A DNA stretch of 64,000 bases. It comes from Actinernus sp. WN-2022. Its lineage: Eukaryota; Cnidaria; Anthozoa; Actiniaria; Actinernidae. The DNA is taken from assembly GCA_030867875.1 (NCBI GenBank), contig JAOWCC010001634.1, positions 136,544,365 to 136,608,364 of the forward strand, read 5' to 3'. Position 1 is the first letter of the stretch, and the number at the start of each line of letters is the position of its first letter. This document shows, in pieces, positions 35,166 to 46,501 of the stretch. Position numbers and translations under genes: made by a program. The notes beneath the pieces were generated by a model, which was given only the letters and a program-made list of their open reading frames with translations, was not told the DNA's origin and did no database searches.

Positions 35166-35308
35166 CATCCTGTACCGCTCGAAACGAGCCACAGCATTGG
35201 CTTACCCAACAATGCAAAATACCCTAACCTTAGAACGTGCAGTACAAAAACAATAGAGATACAGTATAATGGGTGCATTCAAAATACAGGTCTCGAGCGG
35301 TACAGGAT
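35166..35308. mobile_element. Foldback MITE with 11-bp direct-repeat flanks
   Basis: Inverted ends atcctgtaccgctcga and tcgagcggtacaggat. Flanked by gtcattcgggc at 35155-35165 and 35315-35325. A few extra bases separate the right arm from its flank. Confidence 0.7.
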
Positions 35309-35514
35309 TACTCGGTCATTCGGGCAATAAATAGTTCGAGCATTGCTCGGGCAGTTACCATCTTCGTAGACTAATTCACAGCCGTTTGATTGGTGGACGA
35401 CGATGCACGACCATTTATTGATTGTTACCGAAAACATTACATTGCATTATATATATAGATAAACATTAAAATTATTGGGATGTGTGAATTGTTGCTTTAT
35501 TTTAATTCCAGTTG

Positions 35515-35735
35515 GGCTAGTCCACGTTTTACCAGTCCGCGTTTTACTAAATCCTCGTTTTACTAGTCCCCGTTTACTGAACAGATCCACATTTTACTAA
35601 TCCGTGTTTTACTCAGTAGTCCGAATTTTACTATTCCTCGTTGTCTTAGTCCCCGTTTTACTGGTCCGCGTTTTACTAGTGCGCCGGCGTTCATTTACGT
35701 ATACTAGTCCTCCTTTTACTAGTTCAGCCCAGCCT
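35515..35735. repeat. Degenerate tandem repeat near the phosphatase 3' end
   Basis: About a dozen units of the type agtcc(c/g)cgttttact, period about 15-18 bp, with variable spacing. They lie just past the stop codon of the alkaline phosphatase in its transcription direction, so they may be in its 3' UTR or beyond. Confidence 0.7.
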
Positions 35736-35866
35736 GTGTGTTACCGCATTTTACCGCATGCCACGAGTATGCCGAAGGCTGCCTTTGATTATAATTTTGC
35801 ATTAAAACCGATCAAATTACGAAGTTTGATGAGACACGAGAAGGCTACTATCCCTTCTGTAAATCT

Positions 35867-36096
35867 TTACATTCCTAGTGCAGCAAGCACAAGATATGAA
35901 AGAACAATAAAGAGGACCGGGGTCAAAGACGAGGAATCATCCGTGGCAGCAGTTCTACCACCCCTTGCCACGTGTTTGGCACATAATTCCTGCTTGCTGT
36001 CACCCAAACACAGGGCGTAGTCCAGCACGTGGAAAATATAGTTCTGCTCGACAACTCCATGGATTAGGTAGGCCCCAGGCCCATCCGCGTAAATAC
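35867..36096 (-). CDS. Alkaline phosphatase, last exon (active-site end and GPI signal)
   Basis: The exon opens after a tttcag acceptor and reads GIYADGPGAYLIHGVVEQNY then IFHVLDYALCLGD, the conserved end of the metazoan alkaline phosphatase catalytic domain. It finishes with a hydrophobic tail (SLTPVLFIVLSYLVLAALGM) after a DDSSS stretch, typical of a GPI-anchor signal, so the enzyme should sit on the outer cell surface. The phase joins exactly to the preceding exon (GGEDV|G). Stop at 35867. Confidence 0.88.
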
Positions 36097-36486
36097 CTGA
36101 AAGGGAACATGTAGACACAGTTTAGAGTGGAATACACATTACACCAAGCCCTCGCTTTTTCTGAGGTACCAAAACTGAAATTAAAAGGTGAGGTACTCAA
36201 TTCTGTATTTCAGTTGTAATCAATATCTGGAAATTTCAACGACAAACTTTAAGACTCGGCGTCCATAATTGATGACACTCAGAAGAGGAACTAATGAGGA
36301 TTCGTAAAGGACGAGATAAATGTCAAGAAAAGAGACTTGAACTTCCCGATAGACCCATTCGAAAAATGGCGTCCGATTTCAATAACTATATTGTTTCGGA
36401 CTAACTAGCCTCGCGCTGACATTGCCACATCAAATCGTTTTCACGTGTATGTGAGGTGAGATCCTATTACTAGTTCCACTACTTAC

Positions 36487-36771
36487 CCACATCCTCTCCG
36501 CCATGTGTGTCTCTGGGACGGTACACGAGTGCCTGCGATCTATAATCCTTGTCAGCAGTATTCACGCCAGTAAGATTTTGCCTGACTCCGCTGACAGCTC
36601 CAGGACCGTTGGCGTAACCAAGTGTCGTATATGGGAGGTTGTCTTTGTTTCCCAAGGTCGTTATGTTGTGTATGTCGACTACAACTCCAAAGATTGGATT
36701 TCCACGCTTAGGGTATCCCGCGAAGGTAAACGCATGACTATGGTCAGCGGTTGTAATGATCAACGTATCCT
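36487..36771 (-). CDS. Alkaline phosphatase, penultimate exon
   Basis: Reads DTLIITTADHSHAFTFAGYP then KRGNPIFGV, PYTTLGYANGPG, GVRQNL and ends RDTHGGEDVG. The TADHSH pair and the THGGED histidine are metal ligands in the alkaline phosphatase family. Acceptor ctcaccag and donor GTAAGT. The split codon GAG joins to exon 37724-37831 (SRE|DTLI). The internal ATG upstream is intronic, not a start. Confidence 0.92.
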
Positions 36772-37723
36772 CTGGTGAGCAAAGTAAAAAGTTTGATAAG
36801 ACCCAGCCTAACCCTACCAGCGACGGCGTCAAGTAAAATATTAGGATTCTCTGAAGTGGTATCGTTTCAGCATGTCATAACTCAACGAAAACATTTCTCC
36901 CCCACCCCTATCCCCATGGCGAGAAATATCTAGTAACTATCAAGGATTCCTATCACAAATTCAACTGAGATTGCAGGATATTGAAAACCAACATTGGGTC
37001 ATTTGATCAATAATCCGCCCATGGAAGTAGCTCATTAAGCAGCTAAGTATATTTATGACTGCATGACCCTAAGATCTACAAAGATTTCTCCAAATCTACT
37101 ACTACTAATAATAATGTAATCACCTTATATAATAATACGCTTTATAAAATAGATTCTATAGTACGCGCGCTCTGATTGGCTGAAAGCCGTGTTTCCTTAA
37201 CTCTATAGAAACATAGAAAGTTGAGCGCGCGCTCAGTTTTGATTGCGTGGTTAGGAGAATTTACATTTTCGTGATACTAATAAATGCGTGATTTTCCATT
37301 GTTGTACTTATTTTCTGTGGGTTATTTTATAAAGGAAATAGAAAACATTTTCCCCTTGTTTCTATAGAGTTATAGAAACACTTGTGGAAGTTTGGAAGAA
37401 CTCGAAATAGCTGTGGAAACACTCTCCCTTCGGGCTCGTGTTCCCACTGCCATTTCTCGTTCTCCCAAACTCCCACTCGTTTTTCTATTTAAGCAATATA
37501 ACACGCTTTCCATGTCTTTGTTATCTTATATAAACACGCGGGATATGTTGGGAGAACAAAGAAAAACTTGAAAATCACGAGCCGCTAGGCGGAATTCTCA
37601 AATTAAATGAGTTTTAAAATCTGAAAGTTGTTGTAAAATGACACCATAATGAACATATCCTATTCTGTATGCTTAAAATATCTGGACTCTTTGTTTAGAA
37701 TATGATAATTGTGAGAGTAATAC

Positions 37724-37831
37724 CTCTACTTGTCATTTTGGTTGCCTTGGTAACGGCCTGTGCCATAGTGACGGCCTCTGTGAGGGCCTTGACCGCTTGG
37801 TTTTGGTGGTGACCATGATCGATTCGTCCAC
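37724..37831 (-). CDS. Alkaline phosphatase, GRIDHGHH exon
   Basis: A 108-bp exon reading GRIDHGHHQNQAVKALTEAV then TMAQAVTKATKMTSR. RIDHGHH carries zinc-binding Asp and His residues of the family. Borders are cgacag acceptor and GAG|GTATTA donor. Too short for ordinary ORF listing, but placed by splice sites and by exact phase with both neighbours. Confidence 0.9.
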
Positions 37832-38197
37832 CTGTCGAGACATGTATTTTAAATTAAGCAATCTTACAACGTACCTTACTTGGCATTTCAGTAGTCAGGG
37901 ATAAAATCTGAGGATGTGCACACACAAAATGCTAGTTTGATCGTAAATAAAAAGCAGTTTGACGTCTGTTTGTTTCCTCTCTTTTTTTATCCTCATTTGT
38001 CTTTCAGCAAGAAGAAATATAATGGGCATTTTGCAGGAATGTAATCACGTGGCTGTACTGCATGGCAAAAAAAAACTAACTTTTCTTAAACGCACTAGAC
38101 TAAGTACGAGATCCGTAGTCCGTTATTAGCAAAACCTGTTTTCCATCTCCATTCGATTATCGTATCGATCTTTCTAAAACAGCATTTTGAAGATCGT

Positions 38198-38430
38198 TTG
38201 CCACGCGGCGCCATACGCGAGTTGAGTTTGTTCGTATCTCGCCCTTGCTCAAAAGGTTTTTCTCAGCTGGGTTCTCCGATTTTCCTTCCTCCGCAAAAAC
38301 CAACACACTAAATTTCAATCAATTCGATTCGTTCTGAGGATTAGCCGGGTCCTGGCTTTGATTAGCCCTGTGGTTATACGTTGTTCCAGGTCCCGTTAGA
38401 ATTCAGTGTTTTTGTTTGGTATTCGTTTTA
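38198..38430 (+). mobile_element. SINE body in a phosphatase intron
   Basis: ggcgccatacgcgagttgag, tatctcgcccttgctc, aaaaaccaac and caggtcccgttagaattcag match the SINE at 20614-20880 and the tail near 5880. The tRNA-like head is missing. Confidence 0.65.
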
Positions 38431-38478
38431 CGGCACTCAATCTAAAACCGCTGTATTAAAATCAAACTAACAACTTAC

Positions 38479-38619
38479 CCTCCACTAGCAAGAAGTATCC
38501 CTTGGGGTTTTTGCTGAGAATCTGGATCGCCTTCTCAGTCATCTCGGTAATGGAAGGCTCACCTGCGGTGTCATTAGCTCTCTCGACTTCATAATTCATG
38601 TGACTCCACTCAAACAAAC
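38479..38619 (-). CDS. Alkaline phosphatase, internal exon
   Basis: Reads [16 protein letters not shown] then [20 protein letters not shown] and GYFLLVEGG, the family segment preceding RIDHGHH. The EG glutamate is a conserved metal ligand. Acceptor tgacgcag, donor GG|GTAAGT. Its upstream partner is 22.7 kb away at 61286-61522. Confidence 0.92.
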
Positions 38620-38639
38620 CTGCGTCACAAATAGAATCG

Positions 38640-39078
38640 AACGGTACGAACATAAAGCCTCTTATTTTAGTGTAAAGAGGCCATCGAGTTTATTGCTGCC
38701 GCAGTAAGCGAGCCTGGAGCGAGCGAGCAAGACAGTAAATCTAATATTACGGGGACCAAAAACTAAATTTGCTCTTTAATCACAATGCTCTGCAACAATG
38801 CAGTTTTCAAAGTATAACAATGCTTTGTAAATTAACCACGTGCACTATCATTGTAGCTGTTTTACCCTTTTGACCGGCACATGTTTATGAGTCCTGTTTA
38901 GTGTAGTTTCTTTATTAATATTTCAGAATCTTTGAACGAATCTTGTATTTATGTTTCCGTCAGGTATAAAGTAAGCTGAATTTTTTTCTATGGCACTTTC
39001 AAATGCAAGTCGCTAGGATTGAGCTAGGATTCGATTTCTAGGATTCAGTACTTATTCTTCTCTGTGATCTTAATAATG
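38640..39078. other. Intronic spacer, no feature recognised
   Basis: AT-rich stretch between the phosphatase exon and the Gypsy remnant. Nothing supported. Confidence 0.3.
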
Positions 39079-42000
39079 CTACCATAGATCCCTTACGTTC
39101 TGTGACAACGTATTCCCTGCGACCCAGTACGGCGTCTCTGACTTCTTGTGTGACTTGTCGCGCTGGACCAGTACTTTGTCTCCTACACAAATGTCAGATG
39201 GTTTGACAAATGCCTTTCCATCTGCGTACTCTTTCATCCTTCGTTTGGCCTTCTGGTCTTGTGGCTTTATGTTGGCTTGGTCAGCCTGCAGTGTTCGGGC
39301 CTCCGGTAGCTTAGTGCGCATAATAATAATAATAATAATACTTTATTATTTGCTATAGCGCACTCTCCAGAAATGCCCAAATGCGCTTTACATATATATA
39401 CAATTCAAATCTAAAAACCTAAGTTAAAATATAAATAACAATAATAAATGCTAACTATATATAATAGAAATATCGGAACTTATATGAACAGTAAAAAGTT
39501 AATAATATCCTAATTTAAAAAGATGTGTCTTGAGTTTCTGCTTAAAAATTACAACACTAGGACTACACTTAATGTCCATAGGTAATTTGTTCCACATATA
39601 AGGAGCGCAAACTGAGAACGCTCTGGACCCATACGATTTGGCATGATATGATGGCTGGCAAAAAAGCAACTTGTCAGCAGATCTAAGAGCTCTCTTTGGA
39701 ACATAAGGTACAAGCAGTTCACTTAGGTACATTGGTGCTAGACCGTTAACTATCTTGTAGGTAAACAACAAAATCTTAAAATTTATGCGCTGTTCCACTG
39801 GAAGCCAGTGCAATTCTATGAGCAAAGGCGTGATATGATCAGCCTTGCGCGACAAGGATATGAGCCTCGCAGCCGAGTTAAGAGCATACTGTAAACGCTG
39901 GGTTAAGTAGCTAGGCAGGCCATACAATAAAGAATTACAACTATCAATTCGAGACGTAACAAATGCGTTAACGAGGGTCTTTGTAGATTCAATACTAAGA
40001 TATCTGCGAACTTGGGAAATGTTCCTAATGTGGAAGAAGGCAGACTTGCAGATTTCACTGATATGCTTCTCAAAGTTCATTGTGCTATCGAACACAACCC
40101 CGATGTTCCGCGCAGATGGAGTTGGAGAAACTGGCGAGTGTCCGACAGTCACAGATTCCAACGATGGCTGTGGGCGATGTCTTGAGTGCAGAATCAGAAG
40201 CTCCGTCGGTTGAAAAGCGCAGTGGCTGGCAATACATTTGTCGAACTATGGGGTGTGGCCTTGAAGTTCCTCAAGAATTGGAACAGTTCCTCGCGCCATG
40301 GCTTGTGTTCTATGCCAGCTGTTTTCGCCACTTTCTTCACCGTCGGCGTGAATCTCTCTACTTCACCATTCGCTCTCGGCCAGAGAGGCGTAACTTTCCT
40401 GTGGCGGAAGCCGAGATTGTCTGCGAACACTCTAAAATCCTTCCCATTGAACGGCGGTTCGTTGTCTGTTCTAACGATCTCTGGCGCTGTGAACTAGAAC
40501 TCTGAGAATATCTTTTCCATCTTCGGAAACACTGCCTTTGCCGACAGCGATCGCATTCTGACCTCCTGCCACGCCCTGTCCGGCAGTGGGGACATCTGTA
40601 ACGGCTCACGCTTGGTCTGTGGTGTAACTGCCTGGCACGCAAGACAGCATTTGACTCGCTCTTCTGTCATGCGGTTGATGCCTGGAAACCACACCTTTTC
40701 CCTCAGAGTGCTTTCGTCATTGTGATGTCTTGGTGGCCTTCATGCGCCAAGTCCACCACTCGCTTGTACATTACTTCAGGGATTACTATCCTGGACCCTC
40801 GCAAGACTACCCCAGTTGTTGTGCAAACTGTGAGTTCGTCCTTGACCTGATCCAATGCTTTGAAGGTTGCACCGTTGACGCCTGTGTGCTTAGCTGTTGC
40901 AAACCACTTGTTGGTGCGTACCGTTTCCACGACTGCCTGGAGTGTTGGGTCACTCGTAGTGGCTGCTGCTATCGCATCAAGCTGGATCGCCTTCGGTGCT
41001 GCTGAGGCTGCGATGTAGTTGATGTATTCTTCAGCTACCTTCTCCTGTCGACTCACTGGACCGGTTTGTTTGGAAGGGTGTCGGGAGATATAATCTGCAG
41101 GATTTTCCTCCCCCCTCCTGTACCTCACGCTAAGCTGGTACGGTTGGAGTCGAAGATCCCACCTCTCGATCCGTGCCGGTGGCTTGGACTTTGGATTGTC
41201 GTATATAGACACGAGGGGTTTGTGATCTGTGTAGACCGTCATCGGCTTGCCATATACGTACAAATGAAAGTGCTCGCATGCCTAGATCACGGCAAGGGCT
41301 TCGCGCTCCGTCTGACTGTACCGTTGCTCTGTGCTCGTCAGGGAGCGGCTAGCGTATGTGACGACGTGCCTGTCACCAGTCTCTTGGTCAGTCTATGCTA
41401 GAATGGCGCCAAGACCAACGTGACTTGCGTCCACCGAGATCTCTGTATCCTTCTCGGGATCAAAGTATGCAGTTACGGGTGCACTCGCCAACGCTTCCTT
41501 CAGCTGTGCGACAGCGCGGTCATGAGGTGCTGTCCATTCCCACGCTTTGTTCTTGTGCGTTAGCTCCCGCAGCGGTTGCGTCATCGTCGCGTAGTCTTTG
41601 ATGAACCTCGAGCAGTAGTTCGTCATTCCTAGCAAGCTTCGGACCTCAGACGCCGAGGTTGGTGCGTCGAGCTTTATGATGTCTTCAATCTTCTTGGGGT
41701 CCGGTGCTATACCCTCTCCCGTGGAGACGTATCCAAAGAACTTGGCCTTGCTGTACTCGCACTTGTTCTTGTTCAGAGTCAGTCCACGTTCTTTTAGTCG
41801 CTTGAACACAGCCTGAAATGTCTGGTTGTGTTCGTCTTGTGTCTTTCGATGGACCAATATGTCATCGCTGATGTTAATAGCACCGCTAATACCTTCAAGT
41901 GTTTCACGAATTGTGTTCTGGAATATTTCTGTGGCGCTATAAATCCCAAAGTTCGGTCGCTTGAATCGTATTAGTCCCATGTGCGTGCTGAACCTTGTAA

Positions 42001-42429
42001 TGTACCTCGAATCTGGCGCCAACTGTAGCTGATTGTATCCTTTGTTAAGATCTAACTTGCTAAACACTGTTGCGCCGTTGAGGTCACCAGTCACTTCCTT
42101 GATTGTAGGTGTGATGTGACGCTCACGCTTGACAGCCTGGTTCGCCTCGCTCATGTCAACACACACGCGGATTTCTCGGGTGACTTTGGTTTTGGAGCAA
42201 CGACTATGGGCGACACCCATGGTGTGGGGCCTTCTATCCGCTCTATCACGCCCAGTTCTTCGTCCCTCTTCAGTTGTTCTTCTAGTTGTTTCCGCACGTG
42301 AAATGGAACCCTTCTGTGTGGTTGGGCTACTGGCGGTACGCTCTTGTCTATATGTAGCTTGTCCTCATTGTATTTGAGTTTCCCTAGCCCGTGAAACAAC
42401 ACGTCATACTCCTCGACCAGCTGCTCCAC
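39079..42429 (-). pseudogene. Ty3/Gypsy-type retrotransposon pol remnant
   Basis: On the minus strand the domains run in order. Reverse transcriptase: RVPFHVRKQLEEQL, FSKLDLNKGYNQL, ISDDILV, LGMTNYCSRFI. RNase H: DISVDASHVGLGAIL, then VYTDHKPLVSIYDN and PADYISRHPSK after stops. Integrase zinc region: HEGHQ, CCLACQAVTP. Integrase core end: GFRHRKVTPLWPRANGEVER. C-terminal tail: IRTKLPE-type, DICVGDKVLVQRD. At least three stops or frameshifts break it, and a LINE sits in the integrase. No gag, LTR or primer site was found, so it is truncated at both ends. As an old inactive copy it is described only. Confidence 0.85.
39322..40200 (-). mobile_element. 5'-truncated LINE inserted in the Gypsy integrase
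   Basis: Minus-strand frame 39499-40161 reads ARNIGVVFDSTMNFEKHISE, then RYLSIESTKTLVNAFV, ITPLLIELHWLPVEQRI and MWNKLPMDIK, the C-terminal region of CR1/L2-type LINE reverse transcriptases. The 3' UTR holds a small gcgca...tgcgc hairpin (39358-39386), and the element ends in a TAA/TTA repeat at 39322-39340. Gypsy coding resumes directly on either side (FNRR before, RTKLPE after), which defines the insertion. The family matches the longer LINE at 47298-49300. Confidence 0.85.
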
Positions 42430-42444
42430 TGCTTTGTTGGGTCA

Positions 42445-43060
42445 ATCATAATATTTTATTAAAGAAATTATACAAATATGGTGTACGTGGCATAGCACTA
42501 GACTGGTTTAGAAGTTACCTCATGTAAAAACTGGAAACACTGAATCAAGCCCGCTAAACATTGTATGTGGCATTCCACAGCGATCAGCCCTAGGCCTACT
42601 GTTATTCCTGCTATATAACACTGATATGCCTAATTCATCAGCAAAAATTTAGAAAAACTATGCCGCACCAAACAAAACAAATGCATTCGCAGCATTTTCT
42701 TTGTCCATAACAGGGAGTCTTCTAACCTTCTAACTTCTCGATGTTCTAAAACTCGAAAACATTATAAAGTTAAAAATCTGCATACTAACACACAAGCTCC
42801 ATAACAATCCAGCCAGTGTCCCACCTTTATTCCATCATTTCTTAATACCTGTGGCCAACGTTCACAATCATAATACTAGGTACTCAGCTATACAAAACTT
42901 TTACCGCCCAAAAGTCAGGACCAACCCAGGAGAATTCACTTTTAAATGCCTACTGTACTTTGGGAAACCGTACCCACTAACTTGAAACAATTAAGGACAA
43001 CAAACCAATTTAAGAAACAATTTAAGGCCCATCTCATTTCCTATCAAGTATAATAAAATA
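42445..43060 (+). pseudogene. Decayed LINE reverse transcriptase remnant
   Basis: Plus-strand pieces read ILLKKLYKYGVRGIALDWFR, NIVCGIPQRSALG (the normal motif has PQGS), LFLLYNTDMP, then KCIRSIFF and LKQLRTTNQFKKQFKAHLIS. Stops and shifts break the frame throughout, and the YxDD region is lost between the pieces. It abuts the 5' end of the Gypsy remnant and is in the opposite orientation. Confidence 0.65.
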
Positions 43061-43568
43061 GACCGTACTGTACTACAATTCTCAATTGTTACAATTTAAC
43101 TAAATTACTCCTTAAAATTGGAAGTCCGGATTTAATATAGTTATGGATACTGAAGCCGCCTAAGTAAATGTATTTTTCCTTTTTCTATGATTTAACCGAG
43201 CAAAATTTGCCTTATTACGTAATTGGTTTAAGAAAAAAATCTCATTGTGACCTGACCTGCGACCTGACCTGCGACCCGTACTTTACACCCGCCGAATATT
43301 TTACGACAAACATCTATGGAAATTCCTAAAAGCCGTGACACAGAACAGAGCCTAGACGCTTTATAAATACGGCGTGGTATATGCTAGGTTATATAATTTC
43401 ATGCATGTGGGTTTCCTTGTACGGCCGGGACTTGTTCCTATCTCAGTAAAATTGGCTCTGTTCGCGTCGTTTCTCATTTCCCGGTAATTTTCTTCCATTT
43501 TTAAAGTCCGACTGTTCACAGCTAGTTTAGTTATAAATTTAAAAAAAGAAGCACTTCTTTAACGCAAA
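43061..43568. other. Intronic spacer
   Basis: No gene. A small direct repeat gacctgacctgcgac occurs at about 43250-43280. Confidence 0.3.
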
Positions 43569-43644
43569 GTCTTCGTGGTCAAGTTGATAAGGCGCCGGAC
43601 TCCGGATTCTTAGGTCTCGAGTTCAAGTCAATCTCTGGGCAGAA
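43569..43644 (+). mobile_element. tRNA-like sequence (SINE head or tRNA pseudogene)
   Basis: tcttcgtggtcaagttgata aggcgccggactccgg resembles an Arg tRNA 5' half, with an A-box-like tggtcaagttgataaggcg and an anticodon-loop-like CCG. A B-box-like gagttcaagtc follows at 43619-43629. The acceptor stem does not pair, so it is not a working tRNA gene. Confidence 0.5.
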
Positions 43645-44542
43645 AAATAACTTGATGTAATTGTTTATGTTAAGAGTATAGTATATACTAGTATATAGGA
43701 TAAGAAAATGTTCCTTCTATGAAGAAACAGTTTCTTTAAATAAGATGTTAAATTAAGAAATCTAAACTCTTATCTCAGGACTTAATAAATTAAGAGTTTT
43801 TCTTCTTATTTTAAGCTTTCAACTAAAGTCCACCAATAGACCCATTCAGCTTGCATATTTTAAGTTATGCTGTCTCATAAGAGCGTCATAAGAGTTGAAT
43901 GTTGTCTAACATTGCTCAATAAAGACCAATTATGAAATCACCTGTCACCAATCTTTTCTACAAACTGGAAGCAAAATTAAGTCCAGAAAACAAAAAAACT
44001 TACTAACCTATTGACTCGATTTTATTCAACACAATCTCGCGTTTAAACTTAGCCTGTGTAGTGCTAGGGGAGGGGCAGCATTCACTAACTTTAGGTTACT
44101 CTAGTTTTGCACTATTTACACAGATACACAATCACATTCAATTTTCAAAAAGACAAAAAATAAAGGAAGAAAGGAAGAGTATATCAAATAAGTGTTCGTG
44201 CGGAGTGAAGCTTTCGGGTTGATCACTGCCTACGTTTGTTTATAAATACCGAATTGTAGATTAAGCTGAAAAGGTTTGGCCGGTCAGTTCAATTCCTGTT
44301 TGATGTCCTAAAAGTACTGTTTCTTAATGTTTTTTGACTATGTACACTAATAGAGCTATAACGTTTAATATCAACAGTAGGTGTTTCCTACTTGTTGTTG
44401 TATGTTAATCATAGTAAGATGTCATATAATTATAACATGTTTCTCTCAAACTATTTTGGATAGTGGACACTAGCCACAATACAACAACGAAAACAACTGG
44501 TCATGTGACCCACTTTCCCGCCTTTCAGTTCTCGCACCAGGT
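43645..44542. other. Intronic spacer
   Basis: AT-rich, with runs such as gtatatactagtatatagg. No feature supported. Confidence 0.3.
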
Positions 44543-44929
44543 ATGGCCGTGTGCGAGAAACGACTTCTCGCTTCTTTCGTACCTCAGCCAGCGAGAAGTT
44601 TGCTAGCAACCTTGGGCTCACAGCAGGGCCTGGTCCTGAAAATTGGGGGGAACTGGGGGAAAACGGATGAATTTTGTGGCATTTTCATTGATGACTTCTG
44701 TCAATCTCTCTTCTGGGACTGGGCAGAGGGGAAGTTGCCCGCCCTGCTAAGCATGGTTCCCACAAGCGACGCAAGCATAAACAGGAAGTTCCGGTATAAA
44801 AGGGCCATGGCCAGGCCACTAACACCTTCAGTTGTTACTCAGCCTTTGTCGAGTGAACATCTCGGTGATGCTCCGCTTGAGTGCTCCCTACAGATTACTT
44901 ATCGCGCGAAATTCAAATCAAAGAGATAA
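44543..44929 (+). CDS. Hypothetical 128-residue ORF
   Basis: Open frame MAVCEKRLLASFVPQPARSL then LVLKIGGNWGKTDEF, a FIDDFCQSLFWDWAEG segment and a basic end (KFKSKR). Composition is protein-like rather than low complexity, and there is no repeat match in the window. No domain recognised and no clear promoter. It lies inside the large phosphatase intron, so it is probably a mobile-element fragment or chance. Confidence 0.2.
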   Translation: MAVCEKRLLASFVPQPARSLLATLGSQQGLVLKIGGNWGKTDEFCGIFIDDFCQSLFWDWAEGKLPALLSMVPTSDASINRKFRYKRAMARPLTPSVVTQPLSSEHLGDAPLECSLQITYRAKFKSKR

Positions 44930-45021
44930 ATGCTAAATCGTAAACAGGTATAAAATACCGCCTAAAAGTCTTTAATGAGCAACAGTATCTTCCTTTTGTT
45001 CACTTTTTGACGGCTTTTCGG

Positions 45022-45078
45022 GGAGCCGGGGTGGCGCAGTGGTTAAGCGCTTCGCCTCTCACCTCTGTGGCCCATGCA
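45022..45078 (+). mobile_element. SINE head fragment
   Basis: ggagccggggtggcgcagtg gttaagcgcttcgcctctca matches the head of the SINE at 20614. It stops at the start of the ataaaataaccc-type repeat, suggesting that repeat inserted into the SINE. Confidence 0.7.
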
Positions 45079-45080
45079 GG

Positions 45081-45165
45081 TTTATAAAATAACCCAAAGA
45101 AAACGCGCGCTCTGATTGGTTGAAAGCCGTGTTTGCATGAGGCTATGTAAACATGGAATGACGTC
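45081..45165 (+). repeat. Dispersed foldback-family end (GC variant)
   Basis: tttataaaataacccaaaga, gcgcgctctgattggttgaa, then gtgtttgcatgaggctatgt. Its inverted partner variant is at 47120-47225, so a 2.1-kb unit may lie between them. Confidence 0.65.
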
Positions 45166-46327
45166 ATACATTGTAGTTTTTGCTTTTTTTCTGCAAAAAA
45201 TGGCGAAAATAACTGACTAACTTAAAAACACATGTAACTAGTTTTCTAAAGGAAGGTTGTTCAGAAGAACCTACGGAGAAAAAAAGCTAAATTGGACAGA
45301 ATTTTCACAAGATTGAGTCAGTCGGAGCTCAACTGCCTCATTAGCAAACTCGATGAAATACGCACAAAATACACTACTTCTGTTAACGTTTAAGTTTAAA
45401 TATTTACTTCATATACTATAGAAAAACAATTATAATAAAATACATGTACTAGAAACATTCAGAAAATGTACAAAGTGCTAATAATCAAGTACACAAAGTC
45501 AGAGTGGGAAGGTCAATTGTTGTTTATTCAAGTACGGTTTTTTCAAACGCCGGTGACAAAAACTACAGACACTGCAACTTTATAAGATATCATATATCAC
45601 ATTGAATCAGTAGAAATACAAAAATATTAGCCGTTTTGATTCGATTCAGTCTATGAAATCTTTTTTTTCATTCAGAGTGGGATGCTGGCAAGAAAATGTG
45701 ACTAAAAAGAAATACACAAGCGAGAAGCTACAGAACTCTGAAGCTCTAATCTCGCACGGCTGCTAGCTAGCATCCCGTAGACTCGAAAGTACTCTTTTTG
45801 GATTCAAAAAAATTGCATTGAAAGATACCCAAACAGCCATCTCCACATCAAAGTAATATAGATTAGTATCACGATTCACTGATCACTTTGTTTACTTTTG
45901 AGACGCCAATATAACATGGTATTGCGTCTCAGAATACCAGCCTCTGATTGGCTCTTGCGCGAGCCCTTGCAGTTACATGGGTTCCAGGTCAAGGTCAAAA
46001 GTCGTTTGTTCAACAGCAAGATTTCTACAATTTCACCTTCAAAACACTGTAAATTACAAGATAAGCATCATTCAATCCTAAAGGTAAGGTTGGCATTGTA
46101 GTTTCCGTCAGAAATCTAACACTCTTATTCGCTAAAAGTACAATTTTCATAATTTTTGAAGAGATTTCAAAACACGTCGCGAAAGTTTTCGCCACTCAAG
46201 CCGTGAAACCGTTGCCATAGATATACTAGGCGCCTTTTGAGAATTGAAATTACGATCAGAATAAGTTTGGTGCTTCATTCTCTTCTTTCTTTTAACAATT
46301 CCCGACTTAACTGTTGAATCGCGATAC
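45166..46327. other. Interior of the putative 2.1-kb repeat unit
   Basis: No gene recognised. A small gagacgccaat...attgcgtctc inverted repeat occurs at 45900-45930 and shares gcgtctca with the palindrome at 46328. Confidence 0.4.
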
Positions 46328-46501
46328 AAAACTAATTGAGATTTTGAGACGCGATACCGAATTATATTGCCGGCGTTGGAAGAAAATATATTCTTCGTAT
46401 TGGGCTTCGTCGCTGCGCGACTCCGCCCAATACGGAATATATTTTCTCCCAACTGGCCGGCAATATAATTCGGTATCGCGTCTCAAAATCTCAATTAGTT
46501 T
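46328..46501. mobile_element. Large palindrome, 77-bp arms
   Basis: Arms 46328-46404 and 46425-46501 (aaactaattgagattttgag, acgcgataccgaattatatt, gccggc...) are reverse complements with few mismatches around a 20-bp spacer. Probably a foldback transposon nested in the 2.1-kb unit. Confidence 0.85.

Noticed and set aside
35604..36020. 138-codon plus-strand ORF
   Set aside because: Half lies in the degenerate tandem repeat and half is antisense to the last phosphatase exon.
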